Below are positions 8,800 through 16,504 of a stretch of 40,581 nt of DNA, one piece after another. Below the pieces are notes generated by a model, which was given only the letters and a program-made list of their open reading frames with translations, searched no databases and had not been told where the DNA came from. A program made the position numbers and the translations under genes. The DNA comes from Muribaculaceae bacterium (GTDB lineage Bacteria; Bacteroidota; Bacteroidia; Bacteroidales; Muribaculaceae). Numbering within the stretch: the first letter of the stretch is position 1; the number at the start of each line of letters is the position of its first letter. Where the stretch lies: NCBI GenBank assembly GCA_017620635.1, contig JAGAUV010000028.1, positions 1-40,581 of the forward strand. The letters run 5' to 3'.

Positions 8800-10194
8800 T
8801 TAGGGTTCTGCTATAGGAGTTATGGAAATAAGGTCGAAGTTGATGTCCCATGCCGGATAGAAGAGGTTTCCACGAGTTGTCTCTACTTCTCCAAGCTGGA
8901 AGTCGACAGTTTCGCTTCTTACAAATTTTTTGGGAGGGAAGAGATTGCCGCAGACACCCTTATTGGTGGCGAAGCGGTGTGCGTCGATGCCATGGCTGCA
9001 GAAGTTGGTTATTTCGGGCTTGTCGGCACCGTTGTATCTTCCAAATGACATGTCGACGGGAACCCATCCGATGCCTTCGAAGTAAACTTCGGCCCAGTCG
9101 TGCAGATTTGTCTCGCCCGGATGCAGCATCCAGCCGCTTTCCCAGCGAGCCGGGACGCCAAGGCTACGCATGAGCGAGATGTACAGCAAGGATACCTGGC
9201 CGCAATCGCCGTGCCGCTCGGTCAGTACGTATTGCGGTATGCACGGGATTGTGCTGTACTCACGGGCTCCGGCCCAGGGGAAGTTGGTGTCGATCCAGTC
9301 GTAGATAAGCTCGCTCTGTCGGAAGGGGTTTGTCTCATCGCCAGTTATTTCGTGGGCGAGGGAGTCGAGACGGATGATATGTGGCTTTTCGAAGGATGTG
9401 TATTGCCGGTAGGTGTCGCTGCTTTTGTCATAAGGTCTGATCGCTTTGATAATCGCGTCTTCAGAATAGTATGCGCCTGAGACGATGTATTCTCCGACAT
9501 ATTCGAAATGAGCGGTATCGCCGGGCTGCGGTGCCGGAGCTGTGAAGAATATGGTGTTGTGGACCGAGCGGTTGTCGGATAAAATATATTCGGCCGGCGA
9601 TGCGCTAATGATACGCAAGTCGCGCTGGCGTCCGCCTTCCGGATTTGTCAACGGCAGCGGCATCCATACTTTCAGAGTGTCGCCGGAATATATTTCGTGT
9701 CCGGGAACGTCGATGCTGAATCTGTATTTTACCCGATGGCTGAGCCCAAGAGGGTTGTTGCCTTTATAGTACTCGAGAACAGAGTCGACGTAAGAGTATC
9801 TGTTTCTTGCGGCAAGATCGCCGTTGCCGTTAGTCGCTTTAGAATACTCAGGGTTGAGCAGGTCGAGATTATTCGGCGATTTACGATGAAAGCGCCGGAC
9901 TCCATCTATTGTCATAGCTTCGATGTAGTGCCCGGCGAGGAATGTGTCGAGCATTGCTTCTGTAATGTCGGGATGCCGTTGTTTTATGGCTTCGAGTATC
10001 TCGTCTTTCGATAAAGAGAAGTCGGCGGCGGTGCGCGCCGCTATTGCTGCCGCAGAATCGGTCTCGAACCATGCAGGATGTTCATTCTGCGACTCCGAAC
10101 GAGTAAGACCCAACTTCACGGCTTCGTGATAGACCATATAGGCGCCAAAAGCTCCGATAGCTATAGCGACTGCAAGAATAATGACTTTTTTCAT
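8800..10194 (-). CDS. exported transglutaminase-like protein
   Basis: A 464-residue protein with an N-terminal signal anchor (residues 3-22) and a C-terminal transglutaminase-like cysteine-protease fold. The triad is visible as Cys331 in RHGDCGQVS, His365 in LHDWAEVY and Asp381 in WVPVDMSFG. The middle (about 155-245) looks like a beta-rich domain often found before such folds. The N-terminal 60-110 region is helical and unassigned. Related bacterial proteins are putative peptidases or amidases, and no substrate is established. As first gene of an operon with a murein endopeptidase and dipeptide epimerase, a role in trimming cell-wall peptides is reasonable but inferred. The operon promoter lies at 10226-10256. 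Confidence 0.8.
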   Translation of the reverse strand: MKKVIILAVAIAIGAFGAYMVYHEAVKLGLTRSESQNEHPAWFETDSAAAIAARTAADFSLSKDEILEAIKQRHPDITEAMLDTFLAGHYIEAMTIDGVRRFHRKSPNNLDLLNPEYSKATNGNGDLAARNRYSYVDSVLEYYKGNNPLGLSHRVKYRFSIDVPGHEIYSGDTLKVWMPLPLTNPEGGRQRDLRIISASPAEYILSDNRSVHNTIFFTAPAPQPGDTAHFEYVGEYIVSGAYYSEDAIIKAIRPYDKSSDTYRQYTSFEKPHIIRLDSLAHEITGDETNPFRQSELIYDWIDTNFPWAGAREYSTIPCIPQYVLTERHGDCGQVSLLYISLMRSLGVPARWESGWMLHPGETNLHDWAEVYFEGIGWVPVDMSFGRYNGADKPEITNFCSHGIDAHRFATNKGVCGNLFPPKKFVRSETVDFQLGEVETTRGNLFYPAWDINFDLISITPIAEP

Positions 10195-10225
10195 CGATAG
10201 AGGTTATTTCGTTGAAAATCTTTTG

Positions 10226-10256
10226 TAAAGTTACTCAAATTTTGTGATATACCAAA
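10226..10256 (-). promoter_or_regulatory. promoter of the transglutaminase-YkfC-epimerase-esterase operon
   Basis: On the minus strand TTTG (10253-10256) is followed after 19 bases by TAACTTTA (10226-10233), seven of eight matches to the -7 consensus. Initiation near 10219 gives a leader of about 25 bases. The -33 element lies inside the T-rich tail of the gdhA terminator. Confidence 0.6.
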
Positions 10257-10294
10257 AACAATCGAAGGGCCGCAGCAGAGCCACGACCCTTCGA
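10253..10294 (-). terminator. intrinsic terminator of gdhA
   Basis: An 8-bp perfect stem (10262-10269 with 10287-10294, TCGAAGGG/CCCTTCGA) is followed on the minus strand by the T-rich tract TTGTTTTTGG at 10252-10261. It lies 20 bases after the gdhA stop. Confidence 0.75.
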
Positions 10295-10313
10295 CCATTC
10301 ATGTTATACCAAG

Positions 10314-11651
10314 TTAGTAAATACCTTGAGCTATCATGGCCTTAGCGACCTTCATGAAACCGGCGGTATTCGCACCGCGGACGTAGTTGATGTATCCGTC
10401 GTCCTCACGGCCGTATTTCTCGCACTGCGAGTGAATGTCGGCCATGATCTGTCGGAGCTTGTTGTCAACTTCTTCGGCAGTCCAGTGCATTTTCTGTGAG
10501 TTCTGAGCCATTTCGAGGCCGGAAACGGAAACGCCACCGGCATTGGCGGCCTTGCCCGGGGCATAGAGTATGCGAGCCTTGATAAACTCGGCAACGGCTT
10601 CGGGAGTAGAAGGCATGTTTGCACCTTCACTCACAGCGATCACACCCTGTGCGAGCAGAGCACGAGCATCGTCGCCGTCGATTTCGTTTTGTGTCGCAGA
10701 CGGCATGGCGATATCGCAATCGACGTGCTTCCAGGGGCGTTCTTTCGGGAAGTACTGGCATCCGCTCTCTTCAGCGAACTCGCTGATTCGTGCGCGATAG
10801 GCAGTCTTGAGCTCGAAGATTCTTTCGAATTGCTCTTCGGTCATTCCGTCGGGCAAGTAGATCGATCCGTCCGAGTCGCTCATCGAAACAACTTTAGCAC
10901 CGAGGCTCAGAAGTTTCTTGGCGGTGTAGAGGGCAACGTTGCCAGATCCAGAAATGGCAACACGTTTGTCTTTGATGTCGATTCCGCGTGTCGCAAGCAT
11001 GTTGAGGAGGAAATATACATTTCCATAGCCGGTAGCCTCGGGACGCACGAGCGAGCCGCCAAATTCGAGGCATTTGCCTGTAAATGTGCCGGTAAACTCG
11101 CGAGTCATTTTCTTATACCAGCCAAACATATATCCTACTTCACGTGCGCCAACGCCGATATCACCTGCAGGGACGTCGGTGTCAGGGCCAAGGTTGCGCC
11201 ATAGCTCTGTAATGAAAGCCTGGCAGAAACGCATTACCTCGGTGTCGCTTTTGCCTCTTGGAGAGAAGTCGCTGCCGCCTTTCGCGCCGCCCATGGCAAG
11301 TGTTGTAAGAGAGTTCTTGAAAGTCTGCTCGAAGGCAAGAAACTTTAATATAGACAGATTTACCGATGAGTGGAACCTTATGCCACCTTTATACGGACCA
11401 ATGGCATTGTTGTGCTGCACGCGATAGCCCATATTATTCCTTACGTTACCTTTGTCGTCGATCCATGAAACCCTGAACGATATTATACGATCGGGGATGC
11501 ACAGACGCTCAAGCAGATTGTAGCGCTCGAAAGCAGGGTAGAGGTTGTAGGTTTCTTCGATAGAGCTTACCACTTCTTCGACGGCCTGGAGATATTCGGG
11601 CTCGTTAGGGAAGCGCCGGCTCAGGTCAGCCATAAATTCTTTTACCTTCAT
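10314..11651 (-). CDS. gdhA: NADP-type glutamate dehydrogenase
   Basis: Assimilates ammonia by reductive amination of 2-oxoglutarate to glutamate. The 445-residue length and hexameric small-GDH features are typical: substrate-binding GPYKGGIRFH (Lys88), Lys112, the catalytic Lys124 in GGAKGGSDF, and Asp164 in VPAGDIGVG. The Rossmann nucleotide-binding segment is SGSGNVALYTAKKL in the second half. NADP preference is inferred from overall similarity to the bacterial biosynthetic enzyme, not from a single residue. The gene is monocistronic, with a near-ideal promoter, a hairpin in the leader and an intrinsic terminator, suggesting strong independent expression. It is unrelated in function to the genes on either side. 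Confidence 0.95.
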   Translation of the reverse strand: MKVKEFMADLSRRFPNEPEYLQAVEEVVSSIEETYNLYPAFERYNLLERLCIPDRIISFRVSWIDDKGNVRNNMGYRVQHNNAIGPYKGGIRFHSSVNLSILKFLAFEQTFKNSLTTLAMGGAKGGSDFSPRGKSDTEVMRFCQAFITELWRNLGPDTDVPAGDIGVGAREVGYMFGWYKKMTREFTGTFTGKCLEFGGSLVRPEATGYGNVYFLLNMLATRGIDIKDKRVAISGSGNVALYTAKKLLSLGAKVVSMSDSDGSIYLPDGMTEEQFERIFELKTAYRARISEFAEESGCQYFPKERPWKHVDCDIAMPSATQNEIDGDDARALLAQGVIAVSEGANMPSTPEAVAEFIKARILYAPGKAANAGGVSVSGLEMAQNSQKMHWTAEEVDNKLRQIMADIHSQCEKYGREDDGYINYVRGANTAGFMKVAKAMIAQGIY

Positions 11652-11679
11652 TGGTGTTATATTTTATGAATCTTTGAGC

Positions 11680-11703
11680 AAAACGAAAGACGTTTTTCGT
11701 TTT
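11680..11703 (-). other. hairpin at the 5' end of the gdhA leader
   Basis: A 9-bp perfect inverted repeat, AAAACGAAA at 11680-11688 and TTTCGTTTT at 11695-11703, with a 6-base loop. The predicted transcription start falls at about 11703, so the mRNA would begin with this stem. A role in stabilising the mRNA is an inference. Confidence 0.5.
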
Positions 11704-11709
11704 CGGCCG

Positions 11710-11740
11710 CAAAGTTACAAAGAATTTGCGAACTTACAAA
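11710..11740 (-). promoter_or_regulatory. gdhA promoter
   Basis: On the minus strand TTTG (11737-11740), a 19-base spacer and TAACTTTG (11710-11717): a full match to the Bacteroidetes housekeeping consensus. The start site should be near 11703, about 52 bases before the ATG. Confidence 0.8.
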
Positions 11741-11777
11741 ACTTTTGCTTGATTATCTTCGTTTGAGAAACTATTTT

Positions 11778-12452
11778 TTATTCGTGCTTTATGTATAATG
11801 CGGTAAAAGCTTTGTCGAGTCTGGATATCATACCGTCGTAATGATTGCCTTGTACAGACTCGAATACTGTGTCTATTCCAAACTTGTCGAGCCTTTTTAA
11901 GACGAGCTGGGTGTCTGTCGCAATAGATTTAAAAGCTTTGACACGAGTCTTGCTTTCTTTATTGCCAAGCAGGAAGTAGGCCATACCCTGTTTGGGCGGA
12001 ATGTCACGGATATTAAGCCATGTAGTAAAACCTTCGTACCATAAGGATGCAGACAGACAAGCTATTGATCTGAATATATCGCAGATGACCCATTGCCATG
12101 TCGCGAAAAGGCCAGACAGAGAGACTCCGACGAGATCACGAACGACAGAACAGTCGCAGCCAAGGCGTTTTTCCGTGTCCGGGATAAGTTCATCGCGCAG
12201 CTTTTCGAGAAACCCGGGTGCAAGCCCCTTGAACGGACTCGAGCCTTTTGGCTGTCCCTTTGCCGGCCATGGGGTCAGATCATCCAGCCATCGCATTCCA
12301 GTGACTACAACGATTGTGGTGTCGTAGCGCAGGGCTGCAGAGTCAATCCATGAGCCGAGGATATCGACCGGATATAATATGTATGTGATGCGGCCCGGAT
12401 TTGTAGATGAACTGCACATTACATGCATGCCGGCTATATCGTGTCTATTCAT
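11778..12452 (-). CDS. esterase-like alpha/beta hydrolase
   Basis: A 224-residue cytoplasmic protein with no signal peptide. It resembles the putative esterase (esterase D/enterochelin-esterase-like) branch of alpha/beta hydrolases. The likely nucleophile is Ser111 in LVGVSLSGL, where the last Gly of the GxSxG elbow is Ser. FLLGNKESKTR (160-170) matches the strand and loop that usually carries the acid residue. His204 in QGNHYDG is the likely catalytic histidine. It overlaps the preceding GNAT gene by 4 bases and is the last gene of a coupled adenylation-GNAT-hydrolase operon. It may hydrolyse an ester or thioester made by its partners, or act as an editing hydrolase. The substrate is unknown. 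Confidence 0.65.
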   Translation of the reverse strand: MNRHDIAGMHVMCSSSTNPGRITYILYPVDILGSWIDSAALRYDTTIVVVTGMRWLDDLTPWPAKGQPKGSSPFKGLAPGFLEKLRDELIPDTEKRLGCDCSVVRDLVGVSLSGLFATWQWVICDIFRSIACLSASLWYEGFTTWLNIRDIPPKQGMAYFLLGNKESKTRVKAFKSIATDTQLVLKRLDKFGIDTVFESVQGNHYDGMISRLDKAFTALYIKHE

Positions 12453-12895
12453 TTTTTTAATGTCATAATATCGGGCATTGCAGCGAATCCGATTGATTCA
12501 TAAAGTGATTTAGCCATCGGTGTGCTTTCGAGGAATATTTTGTCGCATGCGCGTTCGCGGCATTCCCGGATAAGTCTCCTGACGATAGCGTGACCGATCC
12601 CTTTGTTGCGGAATTGCTGACGCACATATATGTTCATTATATACGCGCATAGCCCCGAGGGATTGTCGGGAGAGGGGAGTTCGGAATAAAAGCATACAGC
12701 ACCGCATCCACAATCCTCGCCCATATATCTTGCAATGACTGCAAAATGAGACCCGTCGGCGATGTGTTCGCGATAGTATCGCCGGTTGGCCACAAGAAGG
12801 CGTTTGTCGGGCTCGATGCCGAATACAGAGCGAATAACTTCCATCCTCCAATGTATCAGTGTCGGGACTGCCTCGACTTTGACTATAGATATCAT
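12449..12895 (-). CDS. GNAT-family acyltransferase
   Basis: A 148-residue protein with the GCN5-related N-acetyltransferase fold, transferring an acyl group from acyl-CoA (or possibly another thioester) to an amine. The central strand MNIYVRQQF leads into the pyrophosphate-binding loop RNKGIGHAIV (residues 96-105). A C-terminal segment AKSLYESIGF (128-137) is the usual motif B. The substrate cannot be read from the sequence. Its start overlaps the adenylation gene stop by 4 bases and its own stop overlaps the hydrolase start by 4 bases, so all three are translationally coupled. This coupling suggests a shared pathway or complex in which an activated amino acid is acylated. Confidence 0.75.
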   Translation of the reverse strand: MISIVKVEAVPTLIHWRMEVIRSVFGIEPDKRLLVANRRYYREHIADGSHFAVIARYMGEDCGCGAVCFYSELPSPDNPSGLCAYIMNIYVRQQFRNKGIGHAIVRRLIRECRERACDKIFLESTPMAKSLYESIGFAAMPDIMTLKK

Positions 12896-14331
12896 ACTGC
12901 AGCCCCTTCTTTCATGATTACAGGAAGCATCTCTAAATCGATTTTTCCTCTGCGTGTTATAGGTATCTGTTTCATTTTCACAAAAAACTCTGGCACCATG
13001 AAGTCGACAAGACGCTCAGAAAGCCATTTGTGAATCTCGTGAAGCGTACAGGCTGCTTTCGGCATGAGATAAGCGACGAGATAGTACAATCCGTTTTCAT
13101 CGAGGAATGCCCGGACAATGCCTCTGTCGACACAAGGACAGGTGTTAAGGATGTTCTCAACTTCTTCGGGTTCGACACGTTTGCCCATAATCATTACCTG
13201 ATTGTCGCGCCGATGAAGAAATACTATGTTTCCGTCGTCCATTTCATATCCGACATCGCCGCTTCGGTAGAATCTTGCGCCGTTTTTTATTGAGACGAAG
13301 TTTTTTTGCTCAGGAGGATTCCCGGTATATCCTTGGGCGATACCTTCGCCAAAAATACATATCTCTCCAACTGTACCTTTGGGGACTTCCCTAAGATTAT
13401 TGTCGAGAATTTTCACTTCAACGCCTTTGATCGCTTTGCCGACGGGGAATGTGCCGTCGGGCAGAGCTTTTGCATTGTCGATTCTGTAGTAGTTGGAACA
13501 TACGGTGGTTTCCGATGGACCGTAAGTATTATATATTATGATGCCTTTGTCGCGCAGATTGTTTATGTAGCTTTCTCGAACGACATCTCCACCGCTGATA
13601 ATTAAGCGGATAGAGGGCGGTATACTCTCAAGCTTATTCATCTCTGCAAGCAGATAGGGGAACCCGTCGACAATTGTCACTCCGTGTTTTTCTACAAATT
13701 CCATGAGTTCGCGGATGTTGCCGTTGCGCTTCTTCTCAGACGGTATGCACAGGGCTGCACCGTTGAGTAATGTTGCAAAAACTTCTTCTACAAATATGTC
13801 GAACGAACATACAGAGTACTGCAGCATTATATCTCCTCGGCCGATATTAAATTCGTTTTCAAATGCTCGGGTGTAGTTTGTAACAGAATGATTCTCAATT
13901 ATCACACCTTTTGGCCGGCCGGATGTGCCCGAGGTATATAGTATATATGCCGGAGCGTTCGGCTCAGATCTGTCTGGCATGACACGGCCGGTGCCGCGAG
14001 CTTTGTTACAATAGTCATCCGTTATTATAAGGTCTACGCCGGCTGTCTGCATCATATAGTCGGTCCTTACCTTCGGGATGAAAGGTTCGGTCGGTACATA
14101 TGCAGCACCACTCTTAAGAATAGCGAGCATGGCAGCGATCTGACGTGGGCCGTGCCGCATTATTAATCCGATTCTCGGAATATGCCGGTCATAGAATAGC
14201 GCCATTATTTCGTTTGCCATATCGTTGAGCTGACTGTATGTGAGTGTCTGCTCCTCCGTAATAATGGCCGGGGCATCAGGTTGACGTTCGACGATAGACT
14301 CAAACTTCGAATAAATGGTATTGTCTGCCAT
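12892..14331 (-). CDS. stand-alone amino-acid adenylation enzyme (NRPS A-domain-like)
   Basis: A 479-residue ANL-superfamily enzyme predicted to activate an amino acid as its acyl-adenylate. Core motifs are all present: YTSGTSGRPKG (132-142), FDIFVEEVF with Asp178, NTYGPSETT (268-276), YRSGDVG (355-361), the hinge RRDNQVMIMGKRVEPEE, and the catalytic Lys463 in RRGKIDLEML. Asp178 matches the residue that binds the alpha-amino group in NRPS A-domains, so an amino acid substrate is likely. No condensation or carrier domain is attached, and no carrier protein gene adjoins. The ATG at 14331 was chosen because alignment to the family begins there; a TTG (14409) and an ATG (14394) lie in frame upstream. 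No clear promoter was found. DltA-like D-alanine activation is an alternative. Confidence 0.8.
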   Translation of the reverse strand: MADNTIYSKFESIVERQPDAPAIITEEQTLTYSQLNDMANEIMALFYDRHIPRIGLIMRHGPRQIAAMLAILKSGAAYVPTEPFIPKVRTDYMMQTAGVDLIITDDYCNKARGTGRVMPDRSEPNAPAYILYTSGTSGRPKGVIIENHSVTNYTRAFENEFNIGRGDIMLQYSVCSFDIFVEEVFATLLNGAALCIPSEKKRNGNIRELMEFVEKHGVTIVDGFPYLLAEMNKLESIPPSIRLIISGGDVVRESYINNLRDKGIIIYNTYGPSETTVCSNYYRIDNAKALPDGTFPVGKAIKGVEVKILDNNLREVPKGTVGEICIFGEGIAQGYTGNPPEQKNFVSIKNGARFYRSGDVGYEMDDGNIVFLHRRDNQVMIMGKRVEPEEVENILNTCPCVDRGIVRAFLDENGLYYLVAYLMPKAACTLHEIHKWLSERLVDFMVPEFFVKMKQIPITRRGKIDLEMLPVIMKEGAAV

Positions 14332-14377
14332 AATATATGTATTTATAGTCGTGCATATACCATATATAATGACAGAA

Positions 14378-14404
14378 GACGCCGGGTTGTTCATTCCCGA
14401 CGCC
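14378..14404 (-). terminator. possible terminator after the ROK kinase gene
   Basis: On the minus-strand transcript GGCGTCGGG (14396-14404) pairs with CCCGGCGTC (14378-14386) over nine positions, using two G-U wobbles, with a 9-base loop. The wobbles break the pairing on the other strand. No strong U-tract follows, so it may only attenuate readthrough from the mannose operon. Confidence 0.4.
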
Positions 14405-14423
14405 TTCAAGTTATCTTCAGAAC

Positions 14424-15524
14424 TTATTTCTTATCGAGCTGAGAGAGTGCATATGTGTACGCTCCTATTGATATAGCTTTAGAAGCTCCGAGCTTCGATA
14501 TCATGACGCCGGTACGTTTCATCGGGTCGTATGTCACAACATCGTCGTAGCCGTACACCTTAAGTTTTCGTGCGTCGCCTTTTATGAACTGTTCGAGTTC
14601 CGCTTCGTCATCGAGATTGAAGACCTTGAGTTGCAGACGTCCGATTTCTTCTCCGTTGAGAGACTTTATGGTCGAACGTAATTCTTTGAGCAGATGCGGC
14701 ATGATTAGATGAGCCGCCCCGGTAAGTCCGCCACCTATCACGATAAGAGAGTCGGTCAGTGTTACGGCAGTAGCCATAGAATCGCCGGCCTGACGTCCCA
14801 GACGAGCGAAAGCTTCACGGGCCGCTTCCTGGTCGCCGTCACGTTTGCCGTCGGCGATCTCACATATATCGCGAGGAGTAAGAGACTCGTCTGACTGCCC
14901 GGACAATGCAGCATATTCACGCACGACCGCGCGGATAGAGCAGTATTCTTCGGCCATTATGCCGTTATGGTGGTAGGAGTCGAGGCAGAATGTCTCGATA
15001 CACGAGTTGTTGCCAAGATTCAGATTACCTCCGACAACCTGTCCGATACCGAAACCGGTGCCGAAAGTATAGCCCAACAGATTTTTGTATTTTTTGTCGG
15101 ATCCGCTTTCCGCTACTTTTTTGTTGATATAAGGAAGGGCTCCGGCCGTTGCCTCGCCGAAAGCGAAGAGGTCGCCGTCGTTGTTGATAAATACCGGGAG
15201 CCCGAAAGTCTTGCTAAGGAAAGGGCCGAGGGCAACACCGTCGCGGAACGAGGGGAAGTTGGGCAGATGACCACCGATTATACCGTTGGCATAGTCTGCC
15301 GGACCGGGGAAGGCAAAAGATATTGCGACCGGAGCCTCAGAGAGCGAGTCGATAATCTGTCGGAATCCTTTTACTATAGTGGCAAGGCATTCGTCGAGAT
15401 CGGCTGAATTTGAAGGCAGAGTGATGGTAGACCCAACAAATTCGCAAGCTTTCATAGCCCCGAATACGAGGTTGGTGCCACCGGCATCGAGGGTAACTAC
15501 TATTCTGTTATCGTGTTGATACAT
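14424..15524 (-). CDS. ROK-family sugar kinase
   Basis: Predicted ATP-dependent hexokinase of the ROK family, 366 residues, cytoplasmic. The phosphate-1 loop DAGGTN is at residues 13-18. The catalytic aspartate is probably Asp116 in INNDGDL. The glycine-rich GYTFGTGFGIG segment (151-161) and a second ATP motif IVIGGGLTGA follow. The usual CxCGxxGC zinc-binding motif after the GTGFG block is absent: the corresponding region reads GNNSCIETFC. It lies 13 bases after manA in an operon headed by an alpha-mannosidase, so mannose is the best guess for the substrate (mannokinase), with fructose or glucose as alternatives. Length exceeds the common 290-320 residues, with extra sequence at about 130-150 and 275-340. 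Confidence 0.75.
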   Translation of the reverse strand: MYQHDNRIVVTLDAGGTNLVFGAMKACEFVGSTITLPSNSADLDECLATIVKGFRQIIDSLSEAPVAISFAFPGPADYANGIIGGHLPNFPSFRDGVALGPFLSKTFGLPVFINNDGDLFAFGEATAGALPYINKKVAESGSDKKYKNLLGYTFGTGFGIGQVVGGNLNLGNNSCIETFCLDSYHHNGIMAEEYCSIRAVVREYAALSGQSDESLTPRDICEIADGKRDGDQEAAREAFARLGRQAGDSMATAVTLTDSLIVIGGGLTGAAHLIMPHLLKELRSTIKSLNGEEIGRLQLKVFNLDDEAELEQFIKGDARKLKVYGYDDVVTYDPMKRTGVMISKLGASKAISIGAYTYALSQLDKK

Positions 15525-15537
15525 AGTTTTTCAGTTA

Positions 15538-16503
15538 TTAGGTGGTTACTAACACGACTTTGCCTTTGCCTGAGAGGCTTACAAAAGGCATTGATGCCGG
15601 TATAAGGGCGGTGCGGCCTTGAGGCAGTTTTGTCGTTGTGTTATCCGGATCGGTAATAGTCACGTCGCCATCAGTGCTGATGATAATGGTAAACGACATG
15701 TTTTTGTCGAGCTTTAATTCGAAGTCTCCGTCGACGCCGAGCAGACTTGTCTTGAAGAACGGACAATCTACCAGTGTCTGTATGTTTCCTGTCGAGGCCT
15801 GTACATTCGCAGCTTCAGGTATCTCATCATCAAATTTGATGGCATCGAGAGCATCTTTTATGTGAAGCTCGCGCAGATTGCCGTTGCTGTCGCGACGGTC
15901 GTAGTCGTAGATGCGGTATGTGACATCGCTGGCCTGCTGAATCTCGAGGACAAAGTTACCGGCCCCGATAGCGTGTACACGTCCTGCAGGGAGATAGAAA
16001 ACATCGCCTTTGCGTACATTGTGTTTGGCGAGACAGTCGATAATGGTCTTGTCCTCGACAGCAGCCATGAATGAAGACTTGTCCATGGCGCGGTTGAAAC
16101 CGTCGTAGAGGTAGGCGTCGGGAGTAGGAGCTACGGCATACCACATCTCTGTCTTGCCGGCCGAATTGTGCTTTGCTTTTGCCAGTTCATTGTCGGGGTG
16201 TACCTGTACCGAGAGATCCTGACAAGAGTCTATGAATTTGATTAGCAGAGGAAAGCGTCCGTCGAAATTTTCGATTGTGCGTTTTCCGAGCAGCTCAGCA
16301 CCGAATTCTTCTGATAGGCTGCCCAATGTTCTGCCGGCGAATACGCCTTCGTCGACCACAGACTCGTGACCGGGCACAGGCGAGAGCTCCCATGATTCGC
16401 CGATGTTTTCCATATCGGCTTTTTCATGTTTAAATTCAGCTATTCGAGATCCGCCCCACAGGACAGACTTGTATATTGGTTTGAATGTTAATACAGGTAA
16501 CAT
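15538..16503 (-). CDS. manA: mannose-6-phosphate isomerase, type I
   Basis: Zinc enzyme interconverting mannose 6-phosphate and fructose 6-phosphate. Zinc ligands are recognisable: Gln100 and His102 in SVQVHPDNE, Glu119 in GKTEMWY, and His177 in LPAGRVHAIG. Glu and Arg residues of the active site lie in LEIQQASDVTYRIYDYDR. At 321 residues it matches the short Bacillus/Bacteroidetes class rather than the longer enterobacterial enzyme. It starts one base after the GH43 stop and is followed closely by a ROK kinase. With the GH92 mannosidase upstream, the operon provides hydrolysis, phosphorylation and isomerisation of mannose, and also links to GDP-mannose for gmd. Confidence 0.93.
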   Translation of the reverse strand: MLPVLTFKPIYKSVLWGGSRIAEFKHEKADMENIGESWELSPVPGHESVVDEGVFAGRTLGSLSEEFGAELLGKRTIENFDGRFPLLIKFIDSCQDLSVQVHPDNELAKAKHNSAGKTEMWYAVAPTPDAYLYDGFNRAMDKSSFMAAVEDKTIIDCLAKHNVRKGDVFYLPAGRVHAIGAGNFVLEIQQASDVTYRIYDYDRRDSNGNLRELHIKDALDAIKFDDEIPEAANVQASTGNIQTLVDCPFFKTSLLGVDGDFELKLDKNMSFTIIISTDGDVTITDPDNTTTKLPQGRTALIPASMPFVSLSGKGKVVLVTT

Positions 16504-16504
16504 G

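Noticed and set aside
11778-14331. Siderophore biosynthesis cluster, suggested by the A-domain and enterochelin-esterase-like hydrolase
   Set aside because: No condensation or carrier domains, no isochorismate genes and no siderophore receptor are present; the hydrolase similarity is too general.
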